Of a stretch of DNA of 64,000 nt, positions 55,849 to 64,000 are shown piece after piece (within the stretch, counting starts at the first letter, position 1; every line of letters starts with the position of its first letter). This DNA comes from Ziziphus jujuba (Eukaryota > Streptophyta > Magnoliopsida > Rosales > Rhamnaceae): positions 26,784,001 to 26,848,000 of the forward strand of contig NC_083379.1 of the NCBI RefSeq assembly GCF_031755915.1. Reading direction: 5' to 3'. Both the position numbers and the translations under genes were made by a program. Below the pieces are notes generated by a model. That model saw nothing but the letters and a program-made list of their open reading frames with translations, was not told where the DNA came from and did not search any database.

Positions 55849-57129
55849 TTAACCTGGATTAAATATATAAATGATGTCATCCTCATAATATTGTCCAAGC
55901 TTATGATATGGAAATTGTGCATGATGATAATCTTGTGGCCTTAGCAAACTTTTAACTGCTTGTCCTATATAAGTCTCAATTTGAACTAAAAGCATGAATT
56001 GAACTTTCTTTTCGGTAGATTGGATTCTTTTAGGTCCAAAAATGCTTTGTTTGTCTCCTTTTGGGATGCATTCAACCTCAATTGCATTTTTGGAGCATGG
56101 ATTTACATCTTGGGCTCTTGAAAATTCAATATTTGGCTTGAAAAGTTGAGATTTAGCCTCTGTTGGTAAGCAATCTTCTTGAAGTGCGGCCATAGCTTTA
56201 TATTCATCAGATTTGGCCAAATTTTGGCTTGATTGATTCCTTGACTTATCCTCTTCATGATCCTTAAGCCCTTTTTGCAATGAATTTGAAGGAAAATTAG
56301 AAAATTCCCATGAACTAGTGATAGTGCGTTGGGAAACTTCTTTTGGTGGGCAATCGTGGTCACGTGTGTGTACCTCATTAAAATTATCCAAAATTGAAGA
56401 TTCTTGTTGCATTTCACTCCTTATAGACACCTCTTCATGTTCCTCAAATTTTTCATCATTATGTAGCTCTTGAAAGGATTCAAATTCATCAACTTGCTTA
56501 TTACAAGTAATCTCCATGTTAGTTTCCAAGTCTTTTTGAAATCCTTGTGAAAAAGTTGTCGTTGGTTGCTCCAATTGAACTTGAAAGTTTGTACTTGGAG
56601 AATATTGATTTTGCAACTTGCCAATCGCATCATAACATTTAGAAAATGTTTCCCTATGCCTTTCCATACACTCAATCAAAGATGTGCTCACTTGATAACT
56701 TGAAAGATCTGAATTGTCATACCTTGAATAACTTTGTCGATCACTCCATCCATAATTATATGTGTTGGGAAAGTCTTCAAATGGCTCCTCCGGAGCAAAA
56801 GGATTTCCCACTTGACAATGTTCACTTAAATGATTGCCTCCACACCATTGACATGTTATAGCTTGAATCCCAAAATTTGCAACTTGATTATATTGTCTTG
56901 ATAAGTCTTCAATTGAGTCTTCTAGAGCAGAAGGATTCCCCACTTGACAATTTTCACTTGAGTGATTTACTCCACACCATTCACAAGGTATAGCTTGAAC
57001 TCTAAAATTTGCAACGAGTTTAGACATCATAGCAAGATTCTTTTGTAACTCGATAAAATTTTCACTTGGAGAACTAGTTGGCACCCCATAATCCCAATAA
57101 GGTTGATGACCATAAGCTTGATATTCCAT
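55849..57129 (-). CDS. AthX gag-like protein with two zinc knuckles
   Basis: 426 aa, intact. Two CX2CX3HX4C boxes: C49-C52-H56-C61 (CEWCGVNHSSENC) and C93-C96-H100-C105 (CQWCGGNHLSEHC). The H is one residue closer than in the CX4H retroviral knuckle, as I recall for Athila gags. The boxes lie in a 44-residue tandem duplication (from N41 and N85). FPNTYNYGWSD after them recalls the NTYNPGW signature of Athila gags. Residues 150-420 are hydrophilic and acidic, without a recognised domain. The usual N-terminal capsid domain is absent: the ORF starts only 266 bp after the primer site. Likely role: RNA binding or packaging. Start: first ATG of the open frame. Confidence 0.8.
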   Translation of the reverse strand: MEYQAYGHQPYWDYGVPTSSPSENFIELQKNLAMMSKLVANFRVQAIPCEWCGVNHSSENCQVGNPSALEDSIEDLSRQYNQVANFGIQAITCQWCGGNHLSEHCQVGNPFAPEEPFEDFPNTYNYGWSDRQSYSRYDNSDLSSYQVSTSLIECMERHRETFSKCYDAIGKLQNQYSPSTNFQVQLEQPTTTFSQGFQKDLETNMEITCNKQVDEFESFQELHNDEKFEEHEEVSIRSEMQQESSILDNFNEVHTRDHDCPPKEVSQRTITSSWEFSNFPSNSLQKGLKDHEEDKSRNQSSQNLAKSDEYKAMAALQEDCLPTEAKSQLFKPNIEFSRAQDVNPCSKNAIEVECIPKGDKQSIFGPKRIQSTEKKVQFMLLVQIETYIGQAVKSLLRPQDYHHAQFPYHKLGQYYEDDIIYIFNPG

Positions 57130-57395
57130 GATTTTCCTAAAAAGAAAACACTAACAAAACAAAGGTTCAAATTAATTCCAAGTTTATAAAGCAAACAATT
57201 AAAATTAAACCCTAATATACAAACTAAAATTGAAAATAACAAAGATAAACAAAAGTTGAAAATAAGAAAAACCCCTAAGTATGCATAACTTTTAACCTAG
57301 ACAACAATAAATTAAGAAATAAATATAAAAATTTAAAATAAGAAAACAATGTTCAAAGTACTACTAAACCCAATCCGAATTAATATTAATGCCTT
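57130..57395 (-). other. AthX leader
   Basis: 266 bp between primer site and gag ATG, A-rich on plus, non-coding. Unusually short for an Athila-type element, suggesting that the original gag start and leader were removed. Confidence 0.6.
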
Positions 57396-57415
57396 AATCC
57401 CCGGCAACGGCGCCA
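57396..57415 (-). promoter_or_regulatory. AthX primer binding site
   Basis: On minus TGGCGCCGTTGCCGGGGATT, six bases after the 5' LTR end (ACACATCA). This is the tRNA-Asp type site of Athila and Calypso elements, and is what places AthX in that lineage and fixes its orientation. Confidence 0.9.
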
Positions 57416-57421
57416 AAAACT

Positions 57422-59150
57422 TGATGTGTAAAATCAACTCGCAAGTGCACGAATCGTTTTCGAGTAATAAAGTGGAAAAATAGGGTTGTCGTACCCAAGG
57501 GATTAAGAATTAAATACCAAAGATAATTAGGTTTTGGTAATATTTGAACTAAAATTTAAGATGGCAATTGAAAACTAAATAAACTAAATTAAACAAAAGC
57601 AATCAATTAAAATTAGATCAATTTCAAGTAAGAGAGAGAATAATTATGAATACTAGGGCATTTGATTTCACCACTAACTATTCCAATTTAATTACTTAGA
57701 TATGTAAATTTAATTAACTAGTAATTTTGTTAACCACACTTAATCACAAAATTAATCAAAAGTAGTTTCCACTCACAATTGATAATATTCACATAACCTA
57801 ATTTATTCCTTCCGGCCTATAAATTAAATCATGCAAATTCATCAAGCATAGATTAAGCAAATAATATGGCATGAGACATAACTATTTTCCAATCAATTAT
57901 GCATTCATGTAAATCATTGGAGATCCATAATATTATCCTTTTCCAAGCTCAAATATTATTAAAATCATTCATTCCTTCCGGCCTATGAAAGCATTAAGTA
58001 TACCAATGATTTATTAACAAAACTTATTACTAATTAAATAAAACTTAACATATATTAAAATAATTAAACCTTCATAGTTAGGGCTACATCATAGCCCTAG
58101 CTATGAAAATTAGTTCATGGTAAAAATAATTTCAACATCCATAACTATTAAAAATAATAAGATTCACAATTAAAGAGAAAGGAAAAGAGAATAAAAACTA
58201 TTGAAGAAATTCTCCTCCAAGAGCTCTCAAAGTCGTAGCCTTCTTCTCCAAGCAAGCCCACGTCTCTCTGCCTCCTCCAAGCTCTCCAATTGATCTTCTA
58301 AAACTTTAAAACACTTTAAAACCCTAGAACCCTTAAGAGAATCTTAGAAACTCCCAAAATTTGGTTTGTTTCTATTTAAGCCTCCTAAAAGCTCTTAAAT
58401 AACTCTCTAAACTTGTATATCTTCCTTCAATGTGGTGGGGGCTATATATATAGGACCTTGGAAATCTTTTTCTCTCTTTATTTTCAATGTGGGAGTCTTG
58501 GAAGATACCTTTTTTAGGCCATGAAGAGGGTTGGACGAATTTCATGTGTGAAAAGGAAACTGTATATTACTTGCTCTCTACTACTTTCCTTTTATCTAAT
58601 TCCTCCTAAAAAAATAGTTAATTAGTCTAATTTACCCTTAATGAAGCATGTGACATGACATGTGCCTCATTAATGATAAATTAACCAATTATTGCCACTT
58701 GTTTTTATCTTGGCCCTCAAATTGCCTTGATTCCCTCTTTTGATCAATGGTGGAGATTTAACTAGAATATTATTTTTTATAAATTCCAAACTTTAAATGA
58801 TGATAACTCTTTGCTCGCACCTCGAAATCCAAAAATAACGAGACATTTGAAATCCTCAGATCTTGATGATTCATATGACATCCACTTCTATCATGAAATT
58901 CCCGATAGAATCTTTATGGAATCTTCAAGGTATCTTTTTGAAATCTTTTTAATGCTTAATTCGTTCGAGCTCAAATCTTGCTTCCCACCATAATTCGACC
59001 CAAAGAATCCATTTTTATGGTTGTTTTCTTAAAATTCTTCCTCTTTTACCTAAATTAAGAAAAATACATAATTAAGTATCTTTCCATAACAAATTAACAC
59101 AAACTAACAAATATTAAGCTATAAATATGGCATAAAATCATCAATATTTT
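57422..59150 (-). repeat. AthX 5' LTR, outer 10 bp missing
   Basis: 1729 bp, gap-free match to 46213-47941. Differences seen: A/G at 46253 versus 57462 (ttttcRagtaat) and T/C at cataaYtattaa near 58145. The first 10 bp of the LTR are absent; sequence passes from catcaatatttt directly to G3 leader (tcattgtct). Confidence 0.92.
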
Positions 59151-59520
59151 TCATTGTCTAAAACTAGTTGTTCTATTATTCGTTTTTGCTTGTTTCTTGT
59201 TCGTCAATTCTATTAATAAGTTAATTGGACCTAATTTTCATATTAGTATTGTTTGGGATTTAGCTTGCAAAGAACCAATGGATTAAACTATGAGAAGAAA
59301 AAGACAAAAGAGTGTTAGCTCATTAGAGGGTAAAAGCCAAATTATTGTGCAAACATGACTGTTGAGACCTTAATTGAATGAAACACGTGAGTGAAATTGC
59401 GAGGATCTCTTATATTATTGTACTTTTATTACAAATCTTTTTCTAAAATAAATGGCATAGATTTTGACCCAAGGGTTTTACAAGCTCTAATTGATGACAT
59501 AATGGAGAAGCTCAATGTGA
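59151..59520 (+). other. G3 leader, copy b, second part
   Basis: Matches 3023-3395: gttgttctattattcg, aagaaccaatggatt, the pre-gag block at 59300-59400, and the first gag codons near 59450. A ~139-bp deletion relative to copy a lies at about 59520. Confidence 0.8.
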
Positions 59521-60361
59521 TAAACATACTAGTAGGATCGATGGAGATGGTTGGGGAGATGAAAAGGTAGATTCAACTAGTACAAGAAGGAGGAGCCATG
59601 GGAAGACAATTAGGGTATCAAGCTTAAAATACCTTCGTTACATGGTAAGATGGATCTTGAAGCTTACCTTGAGTGGGAGCAAAGAGTTGAGATAGTTTTT
59701 GACAGTCATGATTACTCGAAATCTATGAAGGTCAAGCAAGTAAGTGTGGAGTTTCTTAATTATGCTCTAAAGTGGTGGGAAAAGGAATGCATACTAGGAG
59801 GAGAGTTGGCTAAGCACCAATTTCTACATGGATAGAGATGGAAACTTAAATGAGAAAGAGGTTTGTACCTTGCATTTTTATCGTCATATTTATCAAAAGT
59901 TACAAACTTGTTCTTAACGTTCAAGGAGTGCAGAGGAGTACCACTAAGAGATGGAGTCTCTAATGTTTAGAATTAATATTGTGGAGGATGAGGAATCTAC
60001 AATGGCTCATTTTCTTGGGTTTGAGAAAGAATATTACTGACCAAGTAGATTTGTTCCAATATATGGATTTAAAGGAGATGTTGCATATAGCAATCAAAAT
60101 AGAACAACTCAAGAGGAGGGTACCACACATGTATTTAGTTCACCAAATTTTTGGAAATCAATAACTAATTTGTGGAGCACCAATAAAGACAAACAAGATT
60201 TCAAAACAGCTTCAAGGCAAAAAATAGAAGCTAAGGTCGAATGTTCTAAGCCACCCCAATCAAGTAAGTCCAATCCAACCCTTTCTTGTAATCATGATAT
60301 AATTTGTTTTAATTGTCAAGGCAAGGGACATAGAGCTAGCGAAAGTCCAAATTGAAGGACA
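59521..60361 (+). pseudogene. G3 gag, copy b
   Basis: Same pieces and most of the same stops as copy a: capsid core LEAYLEWEQRVEIVFDSHDY, ALKWWEKECILGG with TAG after HQFLHG; C-part DQVDLFQYMDLKEMLHIAIK; knuckle CFNCQGKGHRASES where the last cysteine is serine. Extra losses: a 3-bp loss in IEQLKRR (IEQQLKRR in copy a) and a shift at FLGLRKN. Not functional. Confidence 0.75.
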
Positions 60362-60839
60362 ATGGTCATACAAGAGAGTGGAGGAGTAGAGTCCGACAAT
60401 GAGGATTTAAGTGACAATGAGATGCCACCTTTGGATGATTGCCTTGATTATGCAGATGAGGAAGAGTTAGCATATCGTGAAGGATTAACTTTGGTCTTCT
60501 TTGGCAATATGACAATGATGCTTTACATCATGATCGATCTAATATGAATGAGTATAATTTTAAAGGTAAAAGAGTTGTACTTGCACCATTATCTCCTAGA
60601 GTAAGTACTGGAAGATCAAATAGCCATACAAAAGTTAATGGGGAAGCAAATTACATGAGAGGTCGATAATCAAAAGGGAGAAAGAATGATTCCACCCTTT
60701 CGGCCAACAATAAAAACACAAAGGAAGAGAAATCACATGAGATCGAGCTGCATTATAAGAAATAGAGTATTAAACCCATAGGTGAAAGTGAGAGGAAAGA
60801 AAAAGAAAGACAAGAGGGAAAAAGGGAAAAGAAAAGGAA
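60362..60839 (+). pseudogene. G3 protease (core deleted) and linker, copy b
   Basis: Acidic linker DNEDLSDNEMPPLDDCLDYA, YREGLTLV, then at about 60494 it jumps to FFGNMTMMLYIMIDLI, skipping the whole active-site half that copy a keeps; a ggt is shared at both breakpoints of copy a. A basic linker (KEKERQEGKREKKR) runs to 60839. The G1 solo LTR found in copy a is absent. Confidence 0.72.
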
Positions 60840-61394
60840 TTTGCTCAAAGTTCCAATTAAAACACCCACAAAACATAAATTACATCACAAGTATGTCTTA
60901 ATTAAACTTATCAACAAAATAGTAGCAAAAGTAGGCAATACCGAAAGAATTCAACAAAACCTAGTTTTCGGCTTTTCTAGGCAAAATAAAGCAAATTAAT
61001 GGGAAAACTTTGGAATTTTGAAGAACTGGACCAGATGGTAATAGATTATGATTTCAAGAATAAAATTCTAGAAAAAGAAATTCAAATACGAATGAGAATC
61101 AAATTGAACAGAAATATAGAATAGTTGTTGGTTGTTGTTCTTTGTAATTCAAGCTTTTGTATCAAATTTGTTAGCTAATTTTAATCCAAATAATTTAGCA
61201 CTCAAACTCAAATATCCAACAGCAAAAATAGCTCTCCAGAAACTCCAAATATGGAATAAATAATCAACAAAACAACAATTACAAGAAATGTCTAGCAACA
61301 AACTTCGACACCAATTTTCAACAAACCTACATATATATATATATATTTATATATTCGGCTTTCTTCTTCTTTTTTTTTTTTTGCTTTTTTTCCA
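60840..61394 (-). other. G2 leader fragment, reverse
   Basis: Matches 27785-28300: ctcaaagttccaattaaaac, gacaagtatgt-like acaagtatgtcttaatt, gaactggaccagatgg, atatccaacagcaaaaat. A (TA)n run at 61330-61350 and a poly-T run at 61370-61383. It is cut at 61395 by a G1 LTR; left flank TTCCA. Confidence 0.75.
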
Positions 61395-62262
61395 TGATGA
61401 GGATATGACCAAGAGTCCTTCAAGATGGAGCCACTAAATGGTTTAATCCAGGAGGTGTTTACAACCCAAGGCTGCCAGTTCATTGGTGAAGATGAACTAA
61501 CATTGGTCCATATGCTTGGGATGGTGGATGCCAACGTGAAAGAGAGTTTATCGCACGGACTTCTACAACATGGTGATGTGCCATCATACGGTGACATGGC
61601 ATCCAACTAAGCTTGGCCAAATTTTATAATTAGGAAAATATTAATTTTTATTTATGTTTTGATTGGATTTTGGCATGTTGCCTATTTACATTCCTAATTT
61701 AGTTTTTATTAGGTTTTTAAATCACTATCCTAATTTTATTGGAGTTGAATTGGTCAAATAATTAAAGCCCATTCAAATTAGAAAACTAGGAGCTAAATTT
61801 GGTATCCTAAACCTAAACACATTAGGTTTCCTAAACCTAACCAAAATAGGTTTCTTAAACCTAATAACATTAGGTTTCCTAAACCTATCAAAATTAGGTT
61901 TCCTAAACCTAATTTTCGTCCATTATTATTCCACCATTACTTTTAGCAAATTTAGGAAAGCTTTGTAATTTATTTTGCCTATTTAAGAGCACATAAGTTA
62001 TGAATAAAGAGGAGACTACAATTTTGATTCAAAGTGAGAGTGATTCTCTTGGTTCTCTAAGAACTATATCGAACTTTTTCAAGCTTTGTTTGTGGAGTTG
62101 AAATTCAACTTATCAATACCTATGTGGCGTCTTCACTATACCAAGGTTCTTACCTCAAATATAGGTAACGGGTCGAGGTCTTCCATTGATAACTTGTAAT
62201 TAGACGGTCCTAATTCACTCTTTGTTACGGGTTTAGAGGCAGGTCGCTCTAGGTTCGTATCA
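61395..62262 (+). repeat. G1 5' LTR
   Basis: TGATGAGGATATGACC ... AGGTTCGTATCA, 868 bp. About 70 bp of the pol-tail coding part are deleted after gatggagcc. Five ggtttcctaaacctaa-type units at 61800-61915. Confidence 0.9.
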
Positions 62263-62907
62263 ATTTGGTATCAGAGACAAATTTTGGTTAGTCTTAAACA
62301 TTTGCATTCATATATTCAATAAAAAAAAAAAAAGAAAGAAGGGTTTGCAGCAACATATATAAAAAATAAATAAATAAAATAAAATAAATTTTGTTCTTGT
62401 GGTTTGTGGCATTGAATTATTGAGATTTCAAGAGAAACCAGGTAGTCTGAAATTTTTTAGCTGATTTGAGGAGCACCAAAAACAAGCCAAAATCAATACC
62501 AAAGATAAGGTTTGGTGAATATTCACTAATTCCATTTTGCAAATCTCATTCCAATTTGCTCTTCACATTCTAGTTTCTTTTGTTCTTGCTAAATTTCTTG
62601 TTGGCGGTTTCATCATTGCCTTTTTCTTGTTACTTTTCATTCTATTTGTCTTTTTAGCCGTATTTTCATAACTTTTTTGTAGTTATATTTGGATTGTTAC
62701 TTGCTAGTTTGTTTTAGTTTGAAATTAGTTGGCCAAGGACCAAATAGAATTACTAGAGTGGTAAAAGGCAAGAAAGGTCAGAATTATAGAGGATAAAAGC
62801 CGAGCTATAACTAGAGTACAAACACGAGTGACCTTGAATTTGAGCAAGACACATGAGGGAGTGTTGTGAGGCCTTTCTTTTTTACTAACAAATTTTGCAG
62901 AAAAATC
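62263..62907 (+). other. G1 primer site and leader
   Basis: TGGTATCAGAGAC at 62266-62278 (tRNA-Met type, one change). T-rich leader; pre-gag block at 62740-62860. Confidence 0.82.
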
Positions 62908-64000
62908 ATGTCACAAGACAAAAGCAAAGAAAGCATGGATGAAACTCCAGGTGTCGCTGATCCGAAGTTATACATTCAAGCCATGGTGGCAGAACTTCAA
63001 AGAGCACTATGGTTGGAGATTGGGCATATCCATGATAGGTTGGATAGGATGGAATCATCAATCCAAACATCGCAGCCACAACCTCCACAAAGGTTTGCTC
63101 ATCAACGTGGTAGAGGAAGAAATACTCCAAGAAGGGAAGAATGGTAATGTGTGGGAGATGACTATGAGGAAGAAGAGGAAGACATTAGTTCGGGAACCAA
63201 CCAATTCTGTGGGAGAGAGAGGTTAGACCAAGGCAGTGACTGTGGAGGAATTAAGATGAAAATACCATCATTCCAAGGTAAAGTGATCCAGAAGCATATC
63301 TCCAGTGGGAGAAGAGGAATGAGATGGTATTTGATTGTCAGAATTACTCGGAGGCAAAAAAAAGTGAAATTAGCAGCTGTTGAATTCACGGACTATGCTA
63401 TTGGATGGTGGGACAAAGAGACACTTTCTAAGAGGCGAGTAGGACAAAGACCTACAGATACATGGGAGGAGATGAAGGCTTTGATGAGGAAGCGTTTTGT
63501 ACCTAGCCATTACTATAGGAGCATTTTTCAGAAATTACAAAGCTTGTCTCAAGGAAATAGAAGTGTGGAGGACTATTATAAGGAGATGGAAATCCTTATA
63601 ATGAGGGCTAATGTTGAGGAGGATAGGGAGGCTACAATGGCACATTTCTTGGCTCGTTTGAATAAGGGAAAAGCAAATCAAGTGGACTTGCACCATTATG
63701 TGGTGATTGAGGAGATGCTGCACATGGCCATCAAAGTAGAGTAACAACACAAGAGGAGGGGTACCACAAGACCTAGTATTGCTCAACACACTTGGAAAGC
63801 AAGCCCATCCACATGGAAACCAAATCAGCCCAATTTTGAAGATAAAGCCACCACATGGCCTAAATTCGAAGTTAAGGCTGAACCACCCTCATCTAAGCAA
63901 GTAAGTAAATCCTATTCATCTTCAACTAGAGATCGAGATATCATGTGCTTTAAATGTTAAGGCAAGGGCCATATTGCATGTCAATGTCCTAATAAGAAGG
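62908..64000 (+). pseudogene. G1 gag, open at the window end
   Basis: MSQDKSKESMDETPGVADPK, YIQAMVAELQRALWLEIGHI, RFAHQRGRGRNTPRREEW then TAA; GDDYEEEEEDISSGTNQF. The capsid core is shifted at FQGK by one lost base, then FTDYAIGWWDKETLSKRRVG, RPTDTWEEMKALMRKRFVPS, SVEDYYKEMEILIMRANVEE, HYVVIEEMLHMAIKVE and a stop at 63744. The knuckle near 63943-63990 is CFKC-stop-GKGHIACQCP. It would have made the capsid protein, but is inactive. Confidence 0.8.

Larger units (their letters stand above)
46213..59150 (-). mobile_element. AthX: non-autonomous Athila-type element with internal satellite array
   Basis: About 12.9 kb, minus strand. Order: 5' LTR (59150-57422), primer site, short leader, one gag-like ORF (57129-55849), 1.1 kb without genes, thirteen ~503-bp tandem repeats (54731-48201), a 230-bp spacer, polypurine tract, 3' LTR (47951-46213). 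No protease, RT, RNase H or integrase motif was found, so it would depend on enzymes from an autonomous Athila relative. LTRs align without gaps over 1729 bp with two differences seen, the least decayed pair in the window. The outermost 10 bp of the 5' LTR are missing. Confidence 0.9.
44523..60839 (+). mobile_element. G3 gypsy retrotransposon, copy b (split by AthX)
   Basis: 5' LTR 44523-45345, leader to 46212, AthX element 46213-59150, leader remainder, gag, protease remnant and linker to 60839, where a reversed G2 leader cuts it. Left target CCTAA. It shares stops with copy a at 2272-7185. No pol and no 3' LTR. Confidence 0.85.
61395..64000 (+). mobile_element. G1 gypsy element continuing past the window
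   Basis: 5' LTR, primer site, leader and gag in forward order. Downstream parts lie outside the window. Gag carries several disabling changes. Confidence 0.85.

Noticed and set aside
1..64000. tRNA, rRNA or snRNA genes
   Set aside because: None recognised by eye; the tRNA-like matches are primer binding sites of 12-20 bases next to LTRs.

Overview
This is nuclear DNA from a flowering plant, probably a eudicot: very AT-rich, with no recognisable host gene, tRNA, rRNA or CRISPR array. Practically every base belongs to nested, mostly broken LTR retrotransposons, as in pericentromeric or other heterochromatin. The species cannot be told from the sequence. No bacterial or organellar gene was seen.

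Working labels used below. G1, G2 and G3 are three LTR types of related Ty3/gypsy elements. G1 LTRs are about 0.7-1.0 kb and start TGATGAGGACATGA. G2 LTRs are about 1.1 kb and start TGATGCGAATCC. G3 LTRs are about 0.82 kb and start TGATGAGGATCATC. All three end in CGTATCA and are followed by a tRNA-Met type primer site (TGGTATCAGAGC). Their pol reading frame runs on into the 3' LTR, a habit known from CRM-type chromoviruses. AthX is an Athila-type element with a 1.74-kb LTR (TGTTAGGTCT...ACACATCA) and a primer site TGGCGCCGTTGCCGGGG.

Layout. 1-10618: AthX and G1 LTR pieces, a G3 element (2272-7185) carrying a G1 solo LTR, then the pol gene that this G3 element split. 10619-20437: two opposed G1 elements whose pol genes are both broken at the same codons, with an AthX solo LTR between. 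20422-36250: a Russian-doll nest in which an outer G2 holds a G1 (21714-33336), which holds a G2 (23429-29773), which holds a G1 solo LTR (25851-26764); the three inner steps have 5-bp target copies. 36251-44522: scrambled G1 pieces, a fragment of Athila/Tat-type pol, and a degenerate gypsy gag-protease. 44523-60839: a second G3 element split by a recent AthX element (46213-59150, minus strand). 60840-64000: a G2 leader piece and the start of another G1 element.

The most striking object is the AthX element. Its two LTRs differ at only two positions that I could find. It carries one intact gag-like ORF with a duplicated zinc knuckle, shows no protease or polymerase, and holds a 6.5-kb array of thirteen ~503-bp tandem repeats between gag and the 3' polypurine tract. 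Five successive repeats (2513 bp) appear to have been duplicated as a block, so a higher-order satellite structure is forming inside a retrotransposon. A second theme is that four G1/G2 copies share one internal deletion joining reverse transcriptase to the integrase tail, pointing to a defective lineage spread with borrowed enzymes.
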